The notes beneath the pieces were generated by a model, which had not been told where the DNA came from, did not search any database, and saw only the letters and a list, made by a program, of their open reading frames with translations. A stretch of DNA of 64,000 nt from Bacteroidales bacterium (GTDB lineage Bacteria; Bacteroidota; Bacteroidia; Bacteroidales; Paludibacteraceae), in the NCBI GenBank assembly GCA_015654525.1, contig JAATGT010000183.1:25705-89704 (forward strand). The letters are read 5' to 3'. How positions within the stretch are numbered: position 1 is the stretch's first letter; each line of letters opens with the position of its first letter. Shown one piece after another: positions 10,392-19,919 of the stretch. A program made the position numbers and the translations under genes.

Positions 10392-11282
10392 ATGTTACTG
10401 TCGATTATTATGAGTCAACAAGAAAATACAGAAAATAAAATAGAAGACGAAACTAACCTAGTTCCCCTTCTGGGGCTAGGGGTGATTACCGAACAACCGT
10501 CTCTTCATACCGATCTCGATAAGAAATCGGTTGGAGAGTTGCTCAAAGAAATGAACAAGGAAGATCAAAAGGTGGCATTGGCAGTTCAAAAAGCAATTCC
10601 GCAAATTGAAATTCTGGTAGAGAAAATCGTGGAGCGAATGAAACGTAGTGGCCGTATTTTTTATATTGGTGCCGGAACCAGCGGTCGTTTAGGCGTGTTG
10701 GACGCTTCGGAAATTCCACCCACCTTTGGTATGACAGCAGGTTTGGTTATTGGCCTAATTGCCGGTGGTGACAAAGCACTTCGGAATCCGGTAGAAAATG
10801 CTGAAGATGACGCTGAGAAAGCCTGGAAAGAGTTACAGGAATATCAGGTGAATCAAAATGACACGGTAATTGGTTTGGCTGCTTCGGGAACGACGCCCTA
10901 CGTAATCGGTGCATTGAAAAACGCACGTGTTCATGGTATCCTGACTGCTTCTGTTGCGTGTAATCCAGATTCGCCCATGGCACAGGAAGCCGACATCCGT
11001 ATTGAAGTGATTGTAGGACCTGAATTTGTTACCGGAAGTACACGCCTGAAATCCGGCACAGCCGAAAAGCTGGTTCTGAATATGATCTCAACCGCTACAA
11101 TGATAAAACTAGGGCGTGTAAAAGGCAATAAAATGGTGAATATGCAACTCAGCAATGCCAAGTTGGTAGACAGAGGAGCACGGATGATTATGGAAGAGCT
11201 ACAAATAGAATATGAACAGGCTAAGAATTTATTGTTACTTCATGGTTCGGTGAAAAAAGCTTTGGAGAGTTATTCCCGATAA
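10392..11282 (+). CDS. murQ: N-acetylmuramic acid 6-phosphate etherase (start may be 10410)
   Basis: ITEQPSLHTDLDKKSVGELLKEMNKEDQKV, GRIFYIGAGTSGRLGVLDASEIPPTFG, VIGLAASGTTPYVIGAL. Confidence 0.95.
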   Translation: MLLSIIMSQQENTENKIEDETNLVPLLGLGVITEQPSLHTDLDKKSVGELLKEMNKEDQKVALAVQKAIPQIEILVEKIVERMKRSGRIFYIGAGTSGRLGVLDASEIPPTFGMTAGLVIGLIAGGDKALRNPVENAEDDAEKAWKELQEYQVNQNDTVIGLAASGTTPYVIGALKNARVHGILTASVACNPDSPMAQEADIRIEVIVGPEFVTGSTRLKSGTAEKLVLNMISTATMIKLGRVKGNKMVNMQLSNAKLVDRGARMIMEELQIEYEQAKNLLLLHGSVKKALESYSR

Positions 11283-11291
11283 TATTTTCCA

Positions 11292-11489
11292 TTAATCCTT
11301 ATAAGGACTAATTGCATCGAATTTACAAGCTTGTACGCACTTCAGGCAACCGATACACTTAGCTGCATCGTACATGCGTACTTGTTCAGATATCAGTGTG
11401 TTCGCAATAAAAAGAAGCGATTGATCAATGACTTTGTTTGGACAGGCATCAATACACTCTCTACACGCCGTGCAGGCATAAACGTTCAA
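11292..11489 (-). CDS. 4Fe-4S ferredoxin-like protein
   Basis: 65 aa; CTACRECIDACPNKVI and CIGCLKCVQACKFDAI. Confidence 0.85.
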   Translation of the reverse strand: MNVYACTACRECIDACPNKVIDQSLLFIANTLISEQVRMYDAAKCIGCLKCVQACKFDAISPYKD

Positions 11490-11596
11490 TTGAACGAATG
11501 CTGTACGGGTATTGTCATTATTAATTAATGTTGATTTCAGCTTTTATCGAATGTAAGAAATGATACATTCATATAGTTATTTTACGGGTTCAAATC

Positions 11597-12706
11597 TTAG
11601 TTCTTTTTCTTATAACTCAATACTGCCCATGTATTGAAAAAAACAGCAAATCCTATCAATGCCAACAATTGATTCAATAGTTGGAGTGGATTGCTTCCTT
11701 TTAAATAAATGGATCGCATCACGATCATAAAATGTTTCAGCGGATTAAAAGCTGCTATCCATTTAGCCCATTCGGGCATACTGTCAATAGGCGTGTACAA
11801 TCCACTCAACATGATGAATAACATCATAAAGAAGAATATCATAAACATGGCTTGTTGCAAGGTCGCAGCATAATTTGAGACAACTAATCCCAAACCGGAA
11901 ATAGCCAGGACATAGATGGCAGTAAATAAGTAGATGGATGCAAAATATCCGACAGGTATCAATCCGTAAACGGCCCAGGCAACCAGAAAGCCAATGGTGA
12001 TAGCAATAAAACCAATAATCCAGAATGGAATCAACTTAGCCAGAATAAACATGGTTTTGGAAACCGGGCTTACATTAATCTGTTCCATAGTTCCTTTTTC
12101 TTTTTCAGTAACAATGGATACAGCTGGTAAAAAGCCACACAGCAAGGTCAGAATCATAACCATCAGTGCCGGAACCATAAAAACCCGGTAGTTTAAATGA
12201 GGGTTGAAACGATATTGTGTGTCAAGTTGAATGTTCGGAGTGTTATTGGTTGCTGCAGGCGACAGATCTTCAATGATCTGCCCGTTAAAGTCAGTCACAA
12301 TACTTGATAGGTAAGTCATTCCAATACTACCTTTCGTTCCATTCACTGCATTGGCCGAAATCATTACTTTTCCTCCCTGACGGTTTACCAGATCTTTTTC
12401 AAAGTGTGGCGGAATCTCAAGAATGATATCCGATTCATTTTTCTCGATGCTTTGTAATGCTTTCTTGTAATTTGGCGAAACATTCGTCAGCTTAAAATAA
12501 TTCGATGAAATAATTTTCTGAGTAAGCAGTTGTGAGTAGCTACTATGGTCGTTATCAATCACACTCAAATTCAGATTTTTTATTTCGTAACTGGCTGCCC
12601 ATGGAAAAATGAGTAACACATTGAGTGGAAACATGAAAATCATTTTCGGAAGAAAACCATTCCGAAGTATTTGTTTAAATTCTTTTTTAAGAAGATATTT
12701 TATCAT
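11597..12706 (-). CDS. ABC-2 type transporter permease
   Basis: 369 aa, VSIVTEKEKGTMEQINVSPVSKTMFILAKLIPFW, multiple TM helices. Confidence 0.9.
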   Translation of the reverse strand: MIKYLLKKEFKQILRNGFLPKMIFMFPLNVLLIFPWAASYEIKNLNLSVIDNDHSSYSQLLTQKIISSNYFKLTNVSPNYKKALQSIEKNESDIILEIPPHFEKDLVNRQGGKVMISANAVNGTKGSIGMTYLSSIVTDFNGQIIEDLSPAATNNTPNIQLDTQYRFNPHLNYRVFMVPALMVMILTLLCGFLPAVSIVTEKEKGTMEQINVSPVSKTMFILAKLIPFWIIGFIAITIGFLVAWAVYGLIPVGYFASIYLFTAIYVLAISGLGLVVSNYAATLQQAMFMIFFFMMLFIMLSGLYTPIDSMPEWAKWIAAFNPLKHFMIVMRSIYLKGSNPLQLLNQLLALIGFAVFFNTWAVLSYKKKN

Positions 12707-12750
12707 AATGTTGTCTATTTTTTTCTCGCCTCTTACTCCTTGCCTCTGTA

Positions 12751-13857
12751 TTATTCCAACCTGATCTTAAATTTTCGTAGACTTATTGTAACTAAAATCA
12801 ACCCCATCAAACAAAGAACTCCTATTTCTTTTAGAACAGAACTAATACCTAGTCCTTCAATCATAATGGCTTTTACCGCTGCAATATACCATCTTGCCGG
12901 AACAATACATGAGAGCCACTGAAGAGGTAGAGGCATATTTTCGATAGGAAAAATCATACCGGATAACAACATGACCGGAATCATGAGTCCCATTCCCGAA
13001 ACCAACATAGCGGCCTGTTGTGAGGTAGTTATGGTCGAAACAAGTAATCCAAATGATAATGCTACGAAAATATAAAGCAATGAAACCACCACTAAACTTA
13101 TAAAACTTCCGGCAATTGGTACTTTCAGAACAAAAACAGACAATACCATGATGGTGGCAAAATTCACACATGAAAGTACAAAGTAGGGGGTGATTTTAGA
13201 TAGAATGATGTAAATGGGTTTCATGGGCGAGACCAGTAAGATTTCCATGGTTCCCATTTCTTTTTCCCTAACAATGGCTATAGATGTCATCATAGCACAG
13301 ATCAGAATCAGAATCATCCCTAGTACACCCGGTACAAAGTTGAAAGCTCCTTCCATTTGCGGATTGTAAAGCATTTTTATTTCTGGAGTGATCTGATATG
13401 GATTCTTACTTTCGCCCATCAACTCCTGTTGATATGAAGTAATAATGTTACTTGCATAAGAGGTGAATGAAGTAGCAGCATTCGGATCAGTGGCGTCAGC
13501 AATAAGTTGTATGTGAGCTTTCCCGTTATGGCGAAGCTTCTCGCCAAAATGATCTTCAAAAACAACTACCAGTTTCGCTTTGCCATCGCGAAAGGTGGAC
13601 TGAATTTCGTTGGTATTATGAAGTCTTGCCGTAACATCAAAATAAGCACTGGCATTTATCTTGTCGATGATACGACTGCTGGCTTCGTCATTCGCAGGTG
13701 CCAATATTGCCACCTGCGTGTCTTTCACTTCTGTGGTAAGTGCAAAGCCAAACAAAATAATCTGAATGATCGGCATCAATAACAGAATCATCATAGTGGT
13801 TTTGTCACGCAGGATATGGTAAAATTCTTTTCGAATAAAAGATAATAGTTGTTTCAT
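12751..13857 (-). CDS. ABC-2 type transporter permease
   Basis: 368 aa, TSIAIVREKEMGTMEILLVSPMKPIYIILSKITPYF. Confidence 0.9.
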   Translation of the reverse strand: MKQLLSFIRKEFYHILRDKTTMMILLLMPIIQIILFGFALTTEVKDTQVAILAPANDEASSRIIDKINASAYFDVTARLHNTNEIQSTFRDGKAKLVVVFEDHFGEKLRHNGKAHIQLIADATDPNAATSFTSYASNIITSYQQELMGESKNPYQITPEIKMLYNPQMEGAFNFVPGVLGMILILICAMMTSIAIVREKEMGTMEILLVSPMKPIYIILSKITPYFVLSCVNFATIMVLSVFVLKVPIAGSFISLVVVSLLYIFVALSFGLLVSTITTSQQAAMLVSGMGLMIPVMLLSGMIFPIENMPLPLQWLSCIVPARWYIAAVKAIMIEGLGISSVLKEIGVLCLMGLILVTISLRKFKIRLE

Positions 13858-13893
13858 GTACTTAGTTGACAGTTGATAGTTGAAAATTGACAG

Positions 13894-14256
13894 TTAATAC
13901 TTTTTGCTATTTTCTTTTGATGACTTGATTATGCTTACTAACATCTTGATTAATTCCTGACAATCCGATATTATAGATTGAAATGATTTTTCGTCAAAGA
14001 ATTCACTGTCATGCAAAAGCATCAACCAGTATTCAGTCTCATTTGCTTCTTTCAAAGCAATGCTCATCTTATGAATAAAATCAGCCTTTGATTCTGCGTG
14101 CTCAGCTTCTCTGATTAAAGCACCAACTGCGGTTCCGCTTCGTAGCATTTGTTTAGATAATACAAACTCTTTTTGCTCTGAGCTAAGAAATTTATATGCT
14201 TTAATTATGCGTAATGCAAATGTGTATGATTTAAATTTTACTGTTTTCTCTTCCAT
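13894..14256 (-). CDS. Four-helix bundle protein (S23/TIGR02436-like, Avd-related fold)
   Basis: KQMLRSGTAVGALIREAEHAESKADFIHKMSIALKEANETEYWLMLLHDSEF. Confidence 0.85.
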   Translation of the reverse strand: MEEKTVKFKSYTFALRIIKAYKFLSSEQKEFVLSKQMLRSGTAVGALIREAEHAESKADFIHKMSIALKEANETEYWLMLLHDSEFFDEKSFQSIISDCQELIKMLVSIIKSSKENSKKY

Positions 14257-14302
14257 ATAAATGTGTTATAAATCTTCACTATCAACTGTCAACTATACAC
14301 TG

Positions 14303-15067
14303 TCAACTGTCAATTCTTGTTGCTTTGCGTGCCAGTTGCTGAAATACTTCATCCATGCTATTGGCCTTAAATTGATTTTTGAGATTTCTTGGTGAATCTA
14401 GTGCTTCAATTTTTCCATCCACCATGATGGAAACCCGGTTGCAATATTCGGCTTCATCCATATAATGTGTAGTGACAAAAACAGTTATTCCACGTGAGGT
14501 AGCGTCGTAAATCAATTCCCAAAACTGACGGCGTGTGATCGGATCCACACCTCCGGTTGGTTCGTCCAAAAATACAACCTGCGGATTATGGAAAATCGAA
14601 ACCGAGAATGCCAGTTTTTGTTTGAAACCTAATGGTAACGAACCTACCAATTTATTCCGTTCGCTTTCAAAATCTAAGACCTGCATTAATTTATCGGTTT
14701 TCTCTTTGATCTCTTTGTCTTTCATTCCGTAGATACCACCAAAAAGTTCTATGTTTTCCAAAACCTTTAAGTCATCATAAAGAGAAAACTTCTGGCTCAT
14801 ATAACCTATATTTTTCTTTACCAGCTCCGTTTGCGTACCAATGTCGTATCCGGCAACAATACCTTTTCCTCCGGTGGGGATGCTGAGTCCGCTCAACATA
14901 CGCATAGCCGTAGTTTTTCCCGCACCGTTGGCACCAAGGAATCCGAAGATTTCACCCCGTTCCACTTCGAATGAAATATGATCGACTGCTGTAAAGTGCC
15001 CAAATTTCTTAGTCAGATTTTCGGCAATGATTACCTTGTTAGAATTATGTTCGATTATATCGTTCAT
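14303..15067 (-). CDS. ABC transporter ATP-binding protein
   Basis: Walker A GANGAGKT, VVFLDEPTGGVDP, TTHYMDEAEYCNR. Confidence 0.93.
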   Translation of the reverse strand: MNDIIEHNSNKVIIAENLTKKFGHFTAVDHISFEVERGEIFGFLGANGAGKTTAMRMLSGLSIPTGGKGIVAGYDIGTQTELVKKNIGYMSQKFSLYDDLKVLENIELFGGIYGMKDKEIKEKTDKLMQVLDFESERNKLVGSLPLGFKQKLAFSVSIFHNPQVVFLDEPTGGVDPITRRQFWELIYDATSRGITVFVTTHYMDEAEYCNRVSIMVDGKIEALDSPRNLKNQFKANSMDEVFQQLARKATRIDS

Positions 15068-15094
15068 CTTTATTATCTCCTTTATTTTCGCACT

Positions 15095-16027
15095 TTATTT
15101 CAGACTTAGTTGCATAAAACAATCTTCAATAGTCGGCTCTATTTCCCGGATCTCAATATTTGTGTGTCCTTTCTGTTGCAGGTAACTATTTAAACTATCA
15201 ACAGTCAATTGAGCATTGTCGACTGAAACATGATGTTTGTCTCCAAAGGCAAAGCAGTTTTTAGATAATTCATTCGCACGCAAATCTGTTAGCAGTTTGT
15301 ACATGTTGTCACTTTTTACCGCCCATAGTTTGGTTTCATATTGTTTCACTATGTTTGCAGGACTGTCTATTTTGAGAAACTGTCCGTTTTGAATTAAAGC
15401 AATCCGGTCGCACAAACCGGCTTCGTCCATATAGGGAGTAGAAACCAAAATGGTGATGCCTTGCTTTTTTAGATTTTTAAGCATTCCCCAAAATTCCTTA
15501 CGTGAAACAGGATCTACACCGGTAGTCGGTTCATCTAGGAACAGAACACTTGGTTTATGTATCAGAGCACAGCTTAAAGCCAGTTTTTGTTTCATCCCAC
15601 CCGACAGTTTTCCGGCACGACGGTTCTTGAATGGTTCAATCTGTTGGTAAATATCCTTGACCAGTTCATAATTTTCTTCAATCGTTGTATTGAAAACAGT
15701 GGCGAAGAACTTTAAATTTTCTTCAACAGTCAAATCCTGATAAAGCGAAAACCGTCCGGGCATATAACCAACCCGCTTCCGAATCTCCTTGTAATCTTTT
15801 ACCACATCAAAACCGTCAATTGCAGATATTCCGCTATCGGCTAAAATCAATGTCGCCAGTATTCTGAAAAGAGTGGTTTTGCCAGCCCCGTCAGGACCAA
15901 TGATGCCGAATATTTCACCGTCGGTGACATCAAAAGTGACATCCTTTAATGCTTCTGTCTCTCCGTAACTTTTACTTACCGATACACAGTGAATGGCCGA
16001 TGGTAAAACTTTATTTCCTTTATCCAT
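15095..16027 (-). CDS. ABC transporter ATP-binding protein
   Basis: Walker A GPDGAGKT, LSGGMKQKLALSCALIHKPSVLFLDEPTTGVDP. Confidence 0.93.
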   Translation of the reverse strand: MDKGNKVLPSAIHCVSVSKSYGETEALKDVTFDVTDGEIFGIIGPDGAGKTTLFRILATLILADSGISAIDGFDVVKDYKEIRKRVGYMPGRFSLYQDLTVEENLKFFATVFNTTIEENYELVKDIYQQIEPFKNRRAGKLSGGMKQKLALSCALIHKPSVLFLDEPTTGVDPVSRKEFWGMLKNLKKQGITILVSTPYMDEAGLCDRIALIQNGQFLKIDSPANIVKQYETKLWAVKSDNMYKLLTDLRANELSKNCFAFGDKHHVSVDNAQLTVDSLNSYLQQKGHTNIEIREIEPTIEDCFMQLSLK

Positions 16028-16051
16028 GAAACTTTATCTTATTAGGAATAA

Positions 16052-16990
16052 TCAATTGAATTTTACGTTTCCGTACATTCCGATTTTAATTAATCCGTCA
16101 TTCTTTACATTGATTTTTACAGCATAAACCAGATTGGCGCGTTCGTCGCGCGTTTGAATTGTTTTTGGAGTAAATTCTGCTTTACTTGAGATCCAGGCCA
16201 GCGTACCAGCGTAATCACGATTCTTATCTTTTCCAAAATCGGATGTTACCTTTACTTTATGTCCGATTTTAAGTTGGCTTAGCTGATCGGCAGTGATATA
16301 AGCCCGAAGAATCATATGGTTGGTATCTGCTATTTTAAATAAAGCTTTTCCCGGTGAAGCCACTTCGCCCATTTCGGCATATTTTACCAGAACAGTTCCG
16401 GCTATCGGGCTTATAATTTTACACTTTTGCAGCTGATCATCGAGTTGTTCTGCCTGAAATGTTACCCCTTCACTATTGTCACTGATTCCCTGATTCGTAG
16501 TTTGTAATGTGGTCTTCTGAGCATCCAGTTGTTTCTCCAGTACGGCAATTTGTGCATTAATATCGTCTACTTGTTTTTGGTTGGACGCATTTGCTTTTAC
16601 CAGATTCTCAAACCGTTTACGTTCAGATTTTGCTGTTGTGATTTGCTGTTGTATGGCAGCAATTTGTTTCTTTATATCAGGACGATTGCTTTGTAAGGCT
16701 TTCTTGTTGCTTATAATCTGTTGTTTGTGCAGGTAAAGCTGAGTGCTGTCAATTCGTCCAATCAACTCATTGCATGTAAGTGTTTGTCCTTCTTCAATGT
16801 CGAATGAGAGAATTCTACCGGTTGCTTCAGCCGATACAATCACTTCTGTAGCTTCGAAAGTGCCGGAAGCATCGTAATCATCTTTCGATTTTCCACAAGA
16901 AGTGAGCAAAGAGGAAAGAGTGAAGATTAGTAAGCCGTAAGTAAATGCCTTGCTGAAATAGGATCGACTTTTGATGATAGTTGTTTTCAT
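16052..16990 (-). CDS. HlyD-family efflux periplasmic adaptor (lipoprotein)
   Basis: Lipobox LLTSCGKS, biotinyl-lipoyl-like segments, coiled coil. Confidence 0.88.
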   Translation of the reverse strand: MKTTIIKSRSYFSKAFTYGLLIFTLSSLLTSCGKSKDDYDASGTFEATEVIVSAEATGRILSFDIEEGQTLTCNELIGRIDSTQLYLHKQQIISNKKALQSNRPDIKKQIAAIQQQITTAKSERKRFENLVKANASNQKQVDDINAQIAVLEKQLDAQKTTLQTTNQGISDNSEGVTFQAEQLDDQLQKCKIISPIAGTVLVKYAEMGEVASPGKALFKIADTNHMILRAYITADQLSQLKIGHKVKVTSDFGKDKNRDYAGTLAWISSKAEFTPKTIQTRDERANLVYAVKINVKNDGLIKIGMYGNVKFN

Positions 16991-17005
16991 ATTCTGTATG
17001 CAGGA

Positions 17006-18298
17006 TTAATTATTTATATTGTTCTTAAGTTCATACACACTCATAATCAGTTGAATTTCGTGTAGTGACTTTAATTGTCTTGCCTGATTTTCGGCATTTA
17101 TTTCGCGAATCAGATCAGTGATAGTCAGTGTTCCATTATCCACCTTAGCTGAAGCCGATTTTTTTATGTTGGTACGTAAACGAATAATTTCGTCATCGTT
17201 GGAGAGTGTAGACTGCAACTTTTCAATCTCTGTTTTTTGCTGTCTGGTTTTCAAATCGCTATTGAACAGAAAAGTTTCTTTCTGAATTTCGTTTGACCGT
17301 TTGTTGATTTCCAGTTTAGTTATATTGTTTTTCTGCGTATATAAGCCACTAAAATTCCACGACAGTTTTAAACCTCCGATGTAAAAGGGCGAAAATCCGG
17401 GTACAAACATATTCAGTCCTGGTTGTCCGTATCCTCCTTGTATAAATGCACCTAATCTGGGTCGGTTACCAGCATTCAACAGTAATTTCTGACTGTCATA
17501 GAGTTGGTTCTGGGCATTGAAAAGGGTTAGTTCCGGACGATGATTGGTTGTATCGTTCAAAACAGCAAGATTAATTTCCGGTTTAGCTAAGGATGTGCTT
17601 TCATCAATTTTCAATCGGGTAAAAACTGAAAGCATGATAAAATAGGATTTACGGGTGCTTTTTAATTCGGTGTCATGTTGAGTTGCATTTAATTGTTCCA
17701 CTTTTAATGCATCTATGTCTGCCTGATTAGCCACTCCGTTTTGCTGATAGGCAATCACTCTGTTCAGATTAGTTGCCAACTCACTTTGCAGAATGTCGTT
17801 TTGTTTGATTTGCTCATCCAATAAAAGAATGCCGAAAAACAGCTGATTAACACGTTCGTTCAGTGAAAACAGATCTACTTCCAGCTTTTGTTTTTCTACT
17901 TCTGCACTTGCTTTGGTAGTTTTCTTTTGTGAAGAAATCATACCTCCGTCCCATATAACCTGACTGGCTTCTACTACCGCTTGATATTGATCTTTATTCT
18001 GTGATGGAAAACTTATCGGAGTTTGCGATACTTTAGATAGAATCTGCCCCAAAACTGCCGGGATTTCGGTTACATCCGATTGATAGGTTGCTTTGGCCGA
18101 AAGTGAAAGCTGAGGTAAATATCCTTTGTTAGCGTTGCTCAAATTAAACTGAGTGGTTTGTTCTATCAGTCCGTATTGTTGTATTAGCGGATAATTAGCT
18201 TTTGCTTTTGCCTGACATTCATCCAGAGTGAGTTGCTGTGAAAATGAAGCTAAAGGGACAACAAGTAATAGCAGGCTGTTTAAAATCAATCTTTTCAT
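17006..18298 (-). CDS. TolC-family outer membrane efflux protein
   Basis: 430 aa, signal peptide, QQLTLDECQAKAKANYPLI... Confidence 0.88.
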   Translation of the reverse strand: MKRLILNSLLLLVVPLASFSQQLTLDECQAKAKANYPLIQQYGLIEQTTQFNLSNANKGYLPQLSLSAKATYQSDVTEIPAVLGQILSKVSQTPISFPSQNKDQYQAVVEASQVIWDGGMISSQKKTTKASAEVEKQKLEVDLFSLNERVNQLFFGILLLDEQIKQNDILQSELATNLNRVIAYQQNGVANQADIDALKVEQLNATQHDTELKSTRKSYFIMLSVFTRLKIDESTSLAKPEINLAVLNDTTNHRPELTLFNAQNQLYDSQKLLLNAGNRPRLGAFIQGGYGQPGLNMFVPGFSPFYIGGLKLSWNFSGLYTQKNNITKLEINKRSNEIQKETFLFNSDLKTRQQKTEIEKLQSTLSNDDEIIRLRTNIKKSASAKVDNGTLTITDLIREINAENQARQLKSLHEIQLIMSVYELKNNINN

Positions 18299-18309
18299 AT
18301 TGAGTTGTA

Positions 18310-18933
18310 TTAGGGTCTTATATATCGAAGTACTACCTGTACGTTCTCTTCTCTTCGGTGTTCAATGACTTCTTTGGCTTGTTCCTCGGTCCATTGCAAC
18401 AAGCCGGTACTCATAGGTAGCATGATGAAGCATCCTACATTTTGCGTTACCATAGTCATAACAATGTCGAGCATATCGACTTTGCGAACACGTCCAGCTG
18501 CAATTTCCTTTTGCAGTTCTGCATTCATATGCGACAAAAGTTCTTGTGGCATTGGTTGCAAGTTTTCTCTTATACTCTGAATTTGTTCTGGCAGACGAAC
18601 AAGTTCATTGGACACCAACAGAGGCAACTTTGGATTTTGACGTAGCAGATCAAAATGAGATTCGACAACCCGCCTCACTTTTTCTTCGAATGATAAATTC
18701 TCCATATTCTTTTTCTCGAAGATATGTTCAAAGAAGTTTTTAAATTTTTGTTCGAAGATGGTGTTGAATAGATTCTCTTTTGTCCGGAAATAGTAATGAA
18801 CCAATGCCTGATTGCAACCTACCGTTTTTGCAATTTGGGTGGTTGAAGTCGACGCAAATCCTTTTTCTAAAAAGAGCTGTTCCGCAACAGTCAATATGGT
18901 TTGTTCAGTCGTTTGTTCGCTTTTAATGCTCAT
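18310..18933 (-). CDS. TetR/AcrR-family transcriptional regulator
   Basis: ILTVAEQLFLEKGFASTSTTQIAKTVGCNQALVHYYFRTKENLF. Confidence 0.92.
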   Translation of the reverse strand: MSIKSEQTTEQTILTVAEQLFLEKGFASTSTTQIAKTVGCNQALVHYYFRTKENLFNTIFEQKFKNFFEHIFEKKNMENLSFEEKVRRVVESHFDLLRQNPKLPLLVSNELVRLPEQIQSIRENLQPMPQELLSHMNAELQKEIAAGRVRKVDMLDIVMTMVTQNVGCFIMLPMSTGLLQWTEEQAKEVIEHRREENVQVVLRYIRP

Positions 18934-19123
18934 GTTTAATGATTGTATTTAATAAGTCTATTAATTAGCTGCAAAGAAACAGCTTTTATTTGAAGAATCG
19001 CTTTTGTCTAGAATAAATATTTATTACAACTAAAAACTTTAACTATTTAGTACAAGTTAAAAACAACAATAGCTGATCTAACATTCATTAAATCAGCCAT
19101 TGTTTCTTTTATCTACCATGTAA

Positions 19124-19915
19124 TCAATGATAAATAATTGAGTCTTGACGTACAGTACAAGCACTGAAATAGCCTAATGCTCCGTTACTGATGTTCGACG
19201 TGGGATTTGTAGGGGAAGTAGATTGATCGCTGTTTCCTTTTGTGGTTCGGAAATATTCATATACACCTTTATCTATGCATTCAAATTGTATTTTCACTTT
19301 GTCACCGCTTTGTAATACACTATCTTCTTTAATTGATGATGATCCGAGTGAATAGGTGATAATCTTTCCGGGATAAAGTTTATCATTTCCCACATTTACT
19401 CCGGTTTTCAGACTATCATTAATATATTCGAGAACACGGTAGTAGTTATCAATGTCTGGTGGATCTTGAAAATCAAATGCGACTTCTCTGCCATTTCCAA
19501 CATCACTTTTCCGAATATAAATTCGGTCTATGTTTACTGGTTCCGGCATAGTAGATAGAGCTGTATATGTTTTACCTTCGGTTTCGACCGTTAATGTATA
19601 GGTCACTCCCGATTTTCCTTTTAGTGTAGATGTAATATACGTACCCGGGCTGGATTCTGTCAAGGTTTCGGAGTTTCCCAAATTATCGCTGATCGTAACC
19701 CTGGCATTTGTAACAGCCGGAAAGATGTTGGGCTCCGTAAAAGCTACTGTTTTTGATATTTGTATTTTATAGGGCCCGTCGTGATCAAATACATTGCCCT
19801 GTATGACAATACTTGGTGAAGACGTGTCCAGCTTGAGATCAATTACTTTTTCGCAGGATGAAAAAAAGCAGATTAATAGTAGGAATATAGTCAGCTGAAT
19901 TATATGATGTTTCAT
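19124..19915 (-). CDS. DUF4249 domain-containing lipoprotein
   Basis: Likely start MKHHIIQLTIFLLLICFFSSCEKVIDL, then SPSIVIQGNVFDHDGPYKIQISKT; the ORF-track upstream start overlaps the previous gene. Confidence 0.8.
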   Translation of the reverse strand: MKHHIIQLTIFLLLICFFSSCEKVIDLKLDTSSPSIVIQGNVFDHDGPYKIQISKTVAFTEPNIFPAVTNARVTISDNLGNSETLTESSPGTYITSTLKGKSGVTYTLTVETEGKTYTALSTMPEPVNIDRIYIRKSDVGNGREVAFDFQDPPDIDNYYRVLEYINDSLKTGVNVGNDKLYPGKIITYSLGSSSIKEDSVLQSGDKVKIQFECIDKGVYEYFRTTKGNSDQSTSPTNPTSNISNGALGYFSACTVRQDSIIYH

Positions 19916-19919
19916 TCTT

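Noticed and set aside
13894-14256. Diversity-generating retroelement (Avd-like protein)
   Set aside because: No reverse transcriptase, template repeat or variable repeat seen in the window; only the four-helix fold is shared.
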